Shown here piece after piece: positions 37,904 through 45,268 of a stretch of DNA of 64,000 bases. A model generated the notes under the pieces. That model saw nothing but the letters and a program-made list of their open reading frames with translations. It was not told where the DNA came from and ran no database searches. This stretch comes from Pseudomonas sp. UBA2684 (GTDB lineage Bacteria; Pseudomonadota; Gammaproteobacteria; Pseudomonadales; Pseudomonadaceae). A program made the position numbers and the translations under genes. Where the stretch lies: the NCBI GenBank assembly GCA_002354655.1, contig DELY01000050.1:191298-255297 (forward strand), in the 5' to 3' direction. Positions within the stretch are counted from its first letter, which is position 1; every line of letters starts with the position of its first letter.

Positions 37904-38743
37904 ATGTGGTCGTTCCGCGCCTGGCGCCGCCAGCGCATCCTTGCCCGCCACCCGATCGAGCCCACCACCTGGGCCACGGTGCGCCGACGCCTGCCGATTC
38001 TCGACGGCCTGACGGAGGCCGAAGAACAACGCCTGCGCGAGCGCGCGGTGCTGTTTCTACACCGCAAACACCTGACGGCCCTGCCCGGGGTCGAACTCGA
38101 CGAGGTCGATCGGCTGGCCCTGGCGGCGCAAGCCGAGCTGCCGTTGCTGCACCTGGCCGAGCTGAACTGGTACCAGGGCTTTCATGAGATCGTTCTGTAC
38201 CCGGACGACTTCGTCAGCCCGCAACGCCACCGCGACGCCAGCGGCGTGGTGCATGAGTGGGATGGCGAACACAGCGGCGAAGCCTGGCAGCAGGGCCCGG
38301 TGATTCTCGCCTGGCCGGGCGTGCAGGCCAGCGGCGGCTGGGAAGGCTACAACCTGGTGATCCACGAACTGGCGCACAAGCTCGACATGCTCAATGGCGA
38401 TGCCAACGGCCTGCCGCCACTGCACCGTGACATGCGCGTCGGCGAGTGGGCCAGTGCCATGCAGGGCGCCTTTGATCAGCTGAATGCCGAGCTGGATGCC
38501 AACCCTGACGGCGAAACCGCGATAGACCCCTACGCGGCGGAAAACCCGGCGGAGTTTTTCGCCGTGACCAGCGAATACTTCTTCAGCGCCCCGGATCTGC
38601 TCGCCGAGGCCCTCCCGGCGGTGTACGCGCAACTCGCACTGTTCTACCGACAACAACCGCTGGCGCGCCTGCACGACCTGCAAGCGGCTCACCCGGACTA
38701 CCGCATTACGCCCGAAGTAGGTCACTGCGCGACCAATGGCTAA
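37904..38743 (+). CDS. mtfA: M90 family zinc metallopeptidase MtfA
   Basis: MtfA is a cytosolic aminopeptidase that binds the Mlc repressor in E. coli. The 279-residue protein carries the HExxH zinc motif in VIHELAHKLD, with the downstream Glu in NPAEFFAVTSEYFF. LNWYQGFHEIVLYP and VILAWPGVQASG are family blocks. It is divergent from the kinase-like gene, with 122 bp between. Confidence 0.92.
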   Translation: MWSFRAWRRQRILARHPIEPTTWATVRRRLPILDGLTEAEEQRLRERAVLFLHRKHLTALPGVELDEVDRLALAAQAELPLLHLAELNWYQGFHEIVLYPDDFVSPQRHRDASGVVHEWDGEHSGEAWQQGPVILAWPGVQASGGWEGYNLVIHELAHKLDMLNGDANGLPPLHRDMRVGEWASAMQGAFDQLNAELDANPDGETAIDPYAAENPAEFFAVTSEYFFSAPDLLAEALPAVYAQLALFYRQQPLARLHDLQAAHPDYRITPEVGHCATNG

Positions 38744-38777
38744 GTACGCCGGCGTAGCAACCGCTGGGGAATGTGCC

Positions 38778-38783
38778 TATAAT
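38778..38783 (+). promoter_or_regulatory. Candidate -10 box for ppa
   Basis: A perfect TATAAT lies 39 bp before the ppa start. No good TTGACA was found at the right spacing upstream. Confidence 0.5.
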
Positions 38784-38821
38784 CCGGCCACTTTTTTTGG
38801 CCCATCCCAGGGAGTCGCCCC

Positions 38822-39349
38822 ATGAGCTACAGCAAGATTCCGGCCGGTAAAGACCTGCCGAACGACATCTACGTCGCCATCGAAATCCCGGCCAACCACG
38901 CGCCGATCAAATACGAAATCGATCACGACAGCGACTGCCTGATGGTCGACCGTTTTATGGCCACGCCGATGTTCTACCCGGCCAACTACGGGTTCATCCC
39001 GCACACCCTGGCCGACGACGGCGACCCCCTCGACGTGCTGGTCGTGACCCCGTATCCGGTTGCTCCAGGCTCGGTAATCCGCGCCCGCCCGGTCGGCGTG
39101 CTGCACATGACCGACGAAGCCGGTGGCGACGCCAAACTGATCGCCGTACCGCACGACAAGCTGAGCCAGCTGTACGTGGACATCAAGGAATACACCGACC
39201 TGCCGGCCCTGCTCCTGGAGCAGATCAAGCACTTCTTCGAGAACTACAAAGATCTCGAAAAAGGCAAGTGGGTCAAGGTTGAAGGTTGGGGCAACGCCGA
39301 CGCGGCCCGCGCCGAAATCATCAAGGCGGCCGCGGCTTACCAAAAATAA
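38822..39349 (+). CDS. ppa: Inorganic pyrophosphatase
   Basis: Hydrolyses pyrophosphate, pulling biosynthetic reactions forward. The 175-residue family I enzyme starts [18 protein letters not shown] and contains [33 protein letters not shown] with the metal-binding Asp cluster, and [15 protein letters not shown]. It has a good ribosome site (CAGGGAGTC). It is the last core gene before accessory DNA. Confidence 0.97.
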   Translation: MSYSKIPAGKDLPNDIYVAIEIPANHAPIKYEIDHDSDCLMVDRFMATPMFYPANYGFIPHTLADDGDPLDVLVVTPYPVAPGSVIRARPVGVLHMTDEAGGDAKLIAVPHDKLSQLYVDIKEYTDLPALLLEQIKHFFENYKDLEKGKWVKVEGWGNADAARAEIIKAAAAYQK

Positions 39350-39370
39350 GCCCTGACCACCCCCTAAAAA

Positions 39371-39392
39371 CCGGCCACAAGCCGGCTTTTTT
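39371..39392 (+). terminator. Rho-independent terminator of ppa
   Basis: The stem CCGGC / GCCGG with loop CACAA is followed by CTTTTTT, 21 bp after the ppa stop. Confidence 0.85.
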
Positions 39393-39562
39393 ATGCTCCA
39401 AAAAAACACTATAAAGTCCTAACCACAAGCTTATAGCCTAGATAAGTCAATGGCTTAAGCCATCTCTAAATCCGATCCAATCCGATGAGATTCGACCCCA
39501 TCCGAGCGTGAAGTGGGGGGACAAGTGGGGGGACAGAGGCGAACCGATGTGGCGGTGACCTA

Positions 39563-39739
39563 ATGGGAAAGCTGAATCCAAAGCAGGTCGAGAACCTCGC
39601 AGAACCTGGCACCTACGAAGAGGGAGACGGACTTCGACTAGTGGTAAAAGCGGCTAGTCGAAAATCGTGAGTACTGCGTTTTCAACTGCCAGGCAAACGC
39701 AGAGAGATGGGCCTAGGCTCCTACCCGGAAGTGAGCCTG
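39563..39739 (+). pseudogene. Tyrosine integrase remnant (DUF4102 N-terminus)
   Basis: The reading frame starts MGKLNPKQVENLAEPGTYEE and continues with GDGLRLVVKAASRKS, then an in-frame TGA at 39668 where integrases of this family have Trp, then VLRFQLPGKRREMGLGSYPEVSL. This is the N-terminal arm-binding region of P4-type integrases only. The rest is missing and replaced by IS256-type sequence. Upstream, two GTGGGGGGACA-like repeats resemble the usual leader of such integrases. No attachment-site core could be named. Confidence 0.75.
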
Positions 39740-39852
39740 CATTACGTGTCCTGGAAGCGTCGCGTAAAGGTGGCGGCTGACCTGAGGAGGATTTACCAGT
39801 CTGCCACGGCAGACGAGGCCGAACGGCGCCGCGGAGAGTTCGAGGCCAAGCA
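39740..39852 (+). pseudogene. IS256-family transposase fragment, 5' part
   Basis: In frame with the integrase remnant, the codons read YVSWKRRVKVAADLRRIYQS and then ATADEAERRRGEFEAKQ. These match the region of IS256/mutator transposases between the catalytic Asp and Glu. It is broken at the AAGCA target site of the chromate transposon and resumes at 48274 (DDDYLPIGQSWRRNWARI). Confidence 0.75.
39848..39852. repeat. Target-site duplication, left copy
   Basis: AAGCA directly before the left inverted repeat; the second copy lies at 48269-48273. The 5-bp length is that of Tn3-family elements. Confidence 0.9.
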
Positions 39853-39890
39853 GGGCAGCCCGCAGAATTCGGAAAAAATCGTACGCTAAG
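39853..39890. repeat. Left 38-bp terminal inverted repeat
   Basis: It starts GGGCAGCCCGCAGAATTC and ends TCGTACGCTAAG, the Tn501/Tn1721 type. The fourth base is C where the right end has G. Confidence 0.92.
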
Positions 39891-39919
39891 GCGCCCCATC
39901 TGCTTGCGCGCGAGCGCTC

Positions 39920-41134
39920 TCAAGAGGAGGGTTTCTCGTGCTTCCGAAACGCGCGCCAAAGTGCAACGTCATAGGCGATCTTGAGCAGGCCGCAGGCAAC
40001 CAGCGGCGCCGCCAGCCAGCCAGCGGCGAACAGGGCGCCGCCAATGGCGGGGCTCGCTGCGGCGGCAAGGCTCCTGGGAGCGGCGGTGAAGCTCGCCGCC
40101 GCGGCGCGCTCTGCCGGCGTTACCACCGCCATGACGAAGGCCGAGCGCGTCGGCACGTCCATCTGCGACAGGGCGCTGCGCAGGAACAGCAGCGCGAGCG
40201 CCGCCGGCAGGCTATCGGCGAAGGCGGCGAGGATCAGACAGACGCTGGACGGGATGTGCGTGAACACCATCGTATTGATCAGACCAATATGGCGTGCCAC
40301 CCAGGGGGCGGCGAGCTGGGAGCCGGCCGACAGCAGTCCGGCCCAGAAGAAGAACTGGCCGGCAGCGGCGAGTGAGAGGTCGAAACGCTCGAACAGCCAG
40401 AGCGCGAGTAAGGTATTGACGATCAACCCGCCGGCGAAGGCATCGACCGAGAACAGCGCCGCCAGTTTGATCACGATGCCGCGCGAAGGCCCCAGTGCTG
40501 CGGACGGCGCCGCCTGCTCGTGCACGCGGTGGTCCGGCAAGGCGCGATACAGGACGAAGATCGCGACACCGATCAGCCCGTAGGCGACGAACATCAGGCG
40601 CAACGCGTCGAGTTGGGCCAGGCCGGCATCAGTCAGCACTTGCGGGATCACGGTCGCCAGCGAACCGGTCGCGGCACACAAGGCGCCGACGAAGGTGTAG
40701 CGCGCGAACAGGAAGGTGCGCGCCTCGCCTTGTGCCGATTCGGCCAGCCGCGCATGCTCCAGCGGCAGAAAGACGCTGACGTCGCCGGAGCTGGGGTTCA
40801 TCGTGCCGACGAAGGCGACGATCAGCAGCGGCCAGAAGGCGCCGATGCCGCCCAGGCCGGCCAGCAGCAGACCGGTGGCGGCCATCAGCCAGGCGGCGGC
40901 GAGGAGCAGCCGGCGCTGCGGAAAGCGATGGCCCCATTGCCCGACCGCCAGGGTCGCCAGCGCCGATCCGAGCAGGGTGGCGGAGCTGATCAGCCCGACT
41001 TCCCACTTGCCGAGCCCGAGCGTGAGCAGATAGACCGGCAGCAGAATGGCCACAAAGCCGTCGGTGAAGGCCCGCAGGGCCCGGCCGATCAGCAGCAGGC
41101 GTGCCTCGGGCGCGACGCCGGCGGGCAGCAGCAT
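39920..41134 (-). CDS. MFS transporter, last gene of the chromate operon
   Basis: A 404-residue, roughly twelve-span major facilitator protein. It starts MLLPAGVAPEARLLLIGRAL with the ATG overlapping the chrF stop by one base. Segments include FTDGFVAILLPVYLLTLGLG, VGQWGHRFPQRRLL (loop 2-3 like motif A) and MDVPTRSAFVMAVV. The longer frame to 41194 runs into chrF. Coupling to the chr genes suggests a role in metal or oxyanion stress, but the substrate is unknown. Confidence 0.82.
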   Translation of the reverse strand: MLLPAGVAPEARLLLIGRALRAFTDGFVAILLPVYLLTLGLGKWEVGLISSATLLGSALATLAVGQWGHRFPQRRLLLAAAWLMAATGLLLAGLGGIGAFWPLLIVAFVGTMNPSSGDVSVFLPLEHARLAESAQGEARTFLFARYTFVGALCAATGSLATVIPQVLTDAGLAQLDALRLMFVAYGLIGVAIFVLYRALPDHRVHEQAAPSAALGPSRGIVIKLAALFSVDAFAGGLIVNTLLALWLFERFDLSLAAAGQFFFWAGLLSAGSQLAAPWVARHIGLINTMVFTHIPSSVCLILAAFADSLPAALALLFLRSALSQMDVPTRSAFVMAVVTPAERAAAASFTAAPRSLAAAASPAIGGALFAAGWLAAPLVACGLLKIAYDVALWRAFRKHEKPSS

Positions 41135-41598
41135 CACTTCAGGCCGGGCAGGCGGGCGACCGTCTTCAGCGGCCCCGTGGTTGAGTGGGCGCACCAGGCG
41201 TAGAGCGCGTCGTACATCACCATGCCTGCCTTCAGCATCTCGTGGTCGTCGGCGAAGTTGAGCGACAGCCCTTGCGAGATGGCGAGCAGGCCGGCCGCTT
41301 CGGTCGCCAGTTGCGGCTGGGCACAGTCGGCGGCCCGCACGATGAGCGCCAGCTTGTTCAAGGCCGGATCGTCGAGTTTGTACTTCTCGATGAAGGCATC
41401 GAAGCTGCAGCGGTCGCTGTGGTGGCCGAGCTCTACATTCGGCACGTCATAGGGGATCGCGCCGGTGTCGGCCGCGACTCTCATGACGTCACTTGCCGGC
41501 ACGTACAGGAACTCGGGGGCCTCGTCGACGAAGCGCGCTACCAGCCAGGGGCAGGCGATGCGGTCGATCTTGGGCCGTTCGCGGGTGATCCATTTCAT
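41134..41598 (-). CDS. chrF: ChrB-domain protein ChrF-like
   Basis: A 154-residue cytosolic protein equal to the C-terminal ChrB domain (WITRERPKIDRIACPWLVAR, HHSDRCSFDAFI, LALIVRAADCAQPQ). The gene lies two bases after the chrC stop and is coupled to the MFS gene. In chromate operons such short ChrB relatives are called ChrF and are thought to be regulatory or redox helpers. Confidence 0.82.
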   Translation of the reverse strand: MKWITRERPKIDRIACPWLVARFVDEAPEFLYVPASDVMRVAADTGAIPYDVPNVELGHHSDRCSFDAFIEKYKLDDPALNKLALIVRAADCAQPQLATEAAGLLAISQGLSLNFADDHEMLKAGMVMYDALYAWCAHSTTGPLKTVARLPGLK

Positions 41599-41600
41599 GC

Positions 41601-42194
41601 TCAGCCCTCCACCTTGGCAAATGCAGCGTCGGCAGCCGTCCAGGACAGGTTCTGCATGAAGGCGTCCACATAGGCCCCGGCCTTGGCGCCGAAGTCCATG
41701 TGGTAGCTGTGCTCGTACATGTCCAGGGCGATGAGCGGCGTGGCGCCGGCGAGGTTGTGGGCGTGGTCGGCGGCCCAGGCGTTCACGAGGCGCCCGCGGC
41801 GCGGGCTCCATACCAGCAGGGTCCAGCCGGAGCCGCCGCCCTGGGCCTTGCCCATGGCCGTGAATTCGGCGCGCCACGCGTCCACGGAGCCGAAGTCCCG
41901 CTTGATGGCCTGCTTCAACGCTCCGCCAGGGTCGCCGCCGGTACCGCCGAGGGAATCGAAGTACACCTCATGCAGGATCATGGAACCGCTGGCGATCATC
42001 TCCTCGCGCTTGAGGCCGTTGATCTCGAACACCGGGGCGCTGGCCCAGGTCAATTCGGCCAGGCGCTGCTCGATGGCATTGAGGCGCTTGACCGCCCCGC
42101 CGTAGTTGTTTTCCCAGTGGCTGACGATGAGCTTCTCGGACAGGCCGGTGAGTTTGGCCGGATCGCACGAAAGGGGCTTCAGTTCGTAAGGCAT
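41601..42194 (-). CDS. chrC: Fe/Mn superoxide dismutase, ChrC
   Basis: Removes superoxide formed when Cr(VI) is reduced in the cell. The 197-residue protein has metal-ligand regions SHWENNYGG and LHEVYF, the GSGWTLLVW block, and the Asp/His ligands in ALDMYEHSYHMDFG. GAGGAAG is upstream of the start. Its place between chrA and chrF is the usual ChrC position. Confidence 0.9.
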   Translation of the reverse strand: MPYELKPLSCDPAKLTGLSEKLIVSHWENNYGGAVKRLNAIEQRLAELTWASAPVFEINGLKREEMIASGSMILHEVYFDSLGGTGGDPGGALKQAIKRDFGSVDAWRAEFTAMGKAQGGGSGWTLLVWSPRRGRLVNAWAADHAHNLAGATPLIALDMYEHSYHMDFGAKAGAYVDAFMQNLSWTAADAAFAKVEG

Positions 42195-42253
42195 CTTGGC
42201 TTCCTCAGTAGGGTGGATCGGAAACGGCGCGGCGAAGGCTGACTCGATCAGAT

Positions 42254-43486
42254 TCAGCCTTGGTTCGGAAACACCAGCCAGCCCGCCAATCCCGCCGCGA
42301 GGATCACGACGACGACGTTGAGCTTGTTCTTCCAGGCATAAAGGAATGCCAAGCCTGCGGCGAAGATTGACATGCCCATCGTCAGCGATGGCACACGTTC
42401 AGCCGTGACCTGCGCCAGGTCGAGGGTGGTTGCGCCGATCAGGCCGACTACGCCGGCCGCGACGCCGTCCAGGAACGCGTGCAGCCGTTTGTTCTCCACG
42501 ACCGCCTCCAGCCGGTCGTAGAAAATCAGCGAGAACGCAAAGGCCGGAAGAAAGACACCCACCGTCATGGCCACCGCCCCGATCGGCCCCCCTGCCACAT
42601 AGCCGACGAACGTGGCGAAGATGATGAGGGGTGCCGGCAGCACACCGGACAGTGCCAGGCCGTCCAGGAACTGCCCATCCGTCATCCACCCGCGCCCGAC
42701 GGCGTCGTTGCGAACGAACGGGATCGCCGTGTAGGCGCCGCCGAAGGTGAGCAAGCCGGCCTTCAGGCCCGAGGCGAAGATGAGCAGCACCGATGCCTGG
42801 CCTTGAACGACCGTTTCCACCAGCTTCGCCGCCGGCGCAGCCCACAAAGCCACGGCCGCGGCCAGCGCCACCGCCCCCAGTGTCACCAGCAGCGCCAAGA
42901 CTCGATGCTTCAGCACGAGCAGGGCGTACACCAGGCCGCTCGCCGGCAGGGTGATCCAGAAGTCGACACGAGCCATGGCGGCCAGCGCGCAAACGATGGC
43001 AATGGCCCACAACCAGCGATCGAGCAGGATGTGCTCGCCGATGCGGTGCACGGCGCGCACGATCAGGGCGATCACGGCCGCCTGCACGCCAAGGAACGCC
43101 GCGCCCAGCGAGGTGCCCACGAATTCGATCTGGAAGTACAGCCAGGACAGCGCGAACATCAGCAAGAATCCGGGAAGCATGAACCCGAGTCCCGCCAGTA
43201 CGCCCCCAAGCCGCCCCTTCGCTCGGATGCCCAAATGAACGCATATTTCGTGCGCTTCGGGTCCGGGCAGCACCTGCATCACCGCAAGCAGCTTGTTGAA
43301 GCGTCTGCTGGAGATCCAGCGTTCCTCGTCCACGAGCTCGCGGCGCAACATGCCGATCTGAGCCACAGGCCCGCCCCATGCGAGCAAGCCGAACTTGAGG
43401 AAGCGCGCGAAGAGCTGCAGGTAGCTCATCGCTGGAGGGACGGCTTCAGTCGTGGCAGCGGTCTGAGGTCTGGTCGGGGCGTTCAC
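42254..43486 (-). CDS. chrA: Chromate efflux transporter ChrA
   Basis: Pumps chromate out of the cell. The 410-residue protein is a two-domain CHR-family transporter: FGLLAWGGPVAQIGMLRREL and VLPGPEAHEICVHLG in the first half, GLLTFGGAYTAIPFVRNDAV and GVLPAPLIIFATFVGY in the second. It begins with GTG at 43486, overlapping the chrB stop by four bases (GTGA), so the two are translationally coupled. Confidence 0.95.
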   Translation of the reverse strand: MNAPTRPQTAATTEAVPPAMSYLQLFARFLKFGLLAWGGPVAQIGMLRRELVDEERWISSRRFNKLLAVMQVLPGPEAHEICVHLGIRAKGRLGGVLAGLGFMLPGFLLMFALSWLYFQIEFVGTSLGAAFLGVQAAVIALIVRAVHRIGEHILLDRWLWAIAIVCALAAMARVDFWITLPASGLVYALLVLKHRVLALLVTLGAVALAAAVALWAAPAAKLVETVVQGQASVLLIFASGLKAGLLTFGGAYTAIPFVRNDAVGRGWMTDGQFLDGLALSGVLPAPLIIFATFVGYVAGGPIGAVAMTVGVFLPAFAFSLIFYDRLEAVVENKRLHAFLDGVAAGVVGLIGATTLDLAQVTAERVPSLTMGMSIFAAGLAFLYAWKNKLNVVVVILAAGLAGWLVFPNQG

Positions 43487-44427
43487 GTTGCTTTGTCCTC
43501 GTAACTCTTGAGTAGCCAGTCAAAGACTTCACACGCGCGGGTAAGCAGCGCGTCGTCGTCGGGTTCGGATGCGCGCAGGCCGGCGAGCAGCGCTTCGATG
43601 CCCAGCGCTTCCGCGACCGGGAGTCCCCCCACGTCCAGGCAATGCACGAGCTCGCCCAGACGTACCAGTGCAGGGGCGGAATCAAGTCCGAAACTCGCCA
43701 GCAGCGTCTCGAAGGTGACCTTGGTGCCGACGTGGCTGAACGCCGCTCCGTCGAAATCGAAGCCGAGCCAATCAGCTTTGCAGTCGGAGGGGCTCGCCAG
43801 CCAGACGATGCGAGCGCTCGGGTCGATGAACCGGCGGATCAGCCAGGCACTGGCCAGCCGATCCACCCACGGGCGCGCCCGCGTGGCCCAGGTGCGGCCC
43901 TGATAGTCGGAGCGGCCCAGCCGCGGAACATCCGCCTCCCGGGCGGTCGGCTCGTCGGGAGACAGGCGGCGGGTGATCGCGTCGCGCAGGTCGTCGAGCA
44001 GCTTCAAGGTCTGGCGCTGCGCCTCGCCAGGGAAGAAGTCGATGCGCGCCACCTGCTCGAAGCGGCGCACGAGCGCCTGGAGCTTGCGTGCGGCGGCTGC
44101 GCCATCCAGGGATGTCAGGCTCCGTCCGAGCTCCTTGATCTCCTCGGCGATGCCGGCGTACTCCTCGCCACGGTCGAACAGGGCGCGCAGTGCAGCCTCC
44201 TGGGCTTCGTCACACCCCGACAGACGATAGACCTCGCCGCTGCCTCCGGCCTCCGCCGCCTGCGCCGCCACTTCGTCCAGCGCTGCGGCGTTGTCGGCCG
44301 TGTCGGGCAGCAGATAGACCCCATCACGCAGCGTTGCGCAGCCCAGCGCCTTGACGGAGCGCCAGGCGCGCATGCGGCCGGTCGATGCCTTGGTGGGCAG
44401 GCTGATGAATAGGGCAAGAAAGCTCAA
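43483..44427 (-). CDS. chrB: Chromate-sensing regulator ChrB
   Basis: A 314-residue protein starting with TTG (SFLALFISLPTKASTGRMRA) after AGGAG. The N-terminal part is helix-rich and winged-helix-like; the C-terminal ChrB domain contains WVDRLASAWLIRRFIDPSA, HVGTKVTFETLL and HCLDVGG. ChrB is the repressor/sensor of chromate operons. It lies first in the operon, opposite tnpR across the resolution site. Confidence 0.93.
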   Translation of the reverse strand: MSFLALFISLPTKASTGRMRAWRSVKALGCATLRDGVYLLPDTADNAAALDEVAAQAAEAGGSGEVYRLSGCDEAQEAALRALFDRGEEYAGIAEEIKELGRSLTSLDGAAAARKLQALVRRFEQVARIDFFPGEAQRQTLKLLDDLRDAITRRLSPDEPTAREADVPRLGRSDYQGRTWATRARPWVDRLASAWLIRRFIDPSARIVWLASPSDCKADWLGFDFDGAAFSHVGTKVTFETLLASFGLDSAPALVRLGELVHCLDVGGLPVAEALGIEALLAGLRASEPDDDALLTRACEVFDWLLKSYEDKAT

Positions 44428-44460
44428 GCACGGGCTCCTTCGTCAACAAGGAATAGCGAA

Positions 44461-44480
44461 TGTAATAGACTCTACATCAC
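44461..44480 (-). promoter_or_regulatory. Candidate chr operator in the chrB promoter region
   Basis: An imperfect 18-bp palindrome (ATGTAGAGTCTATTACAT on the minus strand) lies about 40 bp before the chrB start, in an AT-rich stretch with TTGAGT and TATAAC boxes. ChrB binding is inferred. Confidence 0.4.
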
Positions 44481-44510
44481 GTTATAGTTAAAACTCAATT
44501 TGTGCTGAAG

Positions 44511-44600
44511 CGTCAATTTAAGGCATACCCTAACTGGATGTCAGGAAAGGCCGCGCCGCACCGTCAGAATAGAGTCTACTTTCATATTCTTTGACACCTG
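44511..44600 (+). promoter_or_regulatory. Resolution site (res) of the transposon
   Basis: Between chrB and tnpR lie CGTCAATTTAAGGCATACCC and, 50 bp on, a segment bounded by GTCAG and TTTGACA. The GGCATACCCTAAC block and paired GTCA/TGAC ends resemble Tn21-group res subsites bound by TnpR. The tnpR promoter should lie in the same segment. Confidence 0.6.
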
Positions 44601-44704
44601 CTTGCCAAGGTCACAGATTTCAGCCTGACAAATTCAAGGCTTAGGGCGCAATGGAACCAAAAACCAACGTAAGCCCTGCCGCCCATCCAGCCCATGGAGG
44701 CATC

Positions 44705-45265
44705 TTGCAGGGACAACGCATCGGTTACGTCCGGGTCAGCAGTTACGACCAGAACCCGGAACGCCAACTTGAGCAGGTCGAGATCGGCAAGCTGTTCACC
44801 GACAAAGCCTCGGGCAAGGACACCCAGCGTCCACAGCTGGAGGCCATGCTCGGTTTCGTCCGCGAAGGCGATACCGTGGTGGTGCACAGCATGGATCGCC
44901 TGGCACGAAACCTCGATGATTTGCGCCGCCTGGTGCAGAAGCTGACCAAGCGCGGTGTGCGCATCGAGTTCTTGAAGGAAGGCCTGGTGTTCACCGGCGA
45001 GGACTCGCCGATGGCCAACCTCATGTTGTCGGTCATGGGGGCCTTCGCCGAGTTCGAGCGCGCCCTGATCCGTGAGCGGCAGCGCGAAGGCATCGCCCTG
45101 GCCAAGCAGCGCGGCGCGTACCGGGGCCGCAAGAAGGCCCTGTCCGACGAGCAGGCTGCTACCCTGCGGCAGCGGGCGGCTGCCGGCGAGCCCAAGGCGC
45201 AGCTTGCCCGCGAGTTCAACATCAGCCGGGAAACCCTCTACCAGTACCTCCGCACGGACGACTGA
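44705..45265 (+). CDS. tnpR: Tn3-family resolvase (serine recombinase)
   Basis: Resolves cointegrates at res. A TTG start at 44705 with GGAGG upstream gives 186 residues, the length of Tn501/Tn21 TnpR, beginning LQGQRIGYVRVSS with the catalytic serine in VRVSS. DKASGKDTQRPQLEAML, VVVHSMDRLARNLDDLRRLV and a C-terminal helix-turn-helix (LAREFNISRETLYQYL) are intact. An ATG at 44651 adds 18 residues with a weak ribosome site. Confidence 0.94.
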   Translation: MQGQRIGYVRVSSYDQNPERQLEQVEIGKLFTDKASGKDTQRPQLEAMLGFVREGDTVVVHSMDRLARNLDDLRRLVQKLTKRGVRIEFLKEGLVFTGEDSPMANLMLSVMGAFAEFERALIRERQREGIALAKQRGAYRGRKKALSDEQAATLRQRAAAGEPKAQLAREFNISRETLYQYLRTDD

Positions 45266-45268
45266 TAC

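Noticed and set aside
39350-39562. Possible tRNA or attachment site next to the integrase remnant
   Set aside because: No cloverleaf or T-loop sequence could be found; only the ppa terminator and short GTGGGGGGAC repeats are visible.
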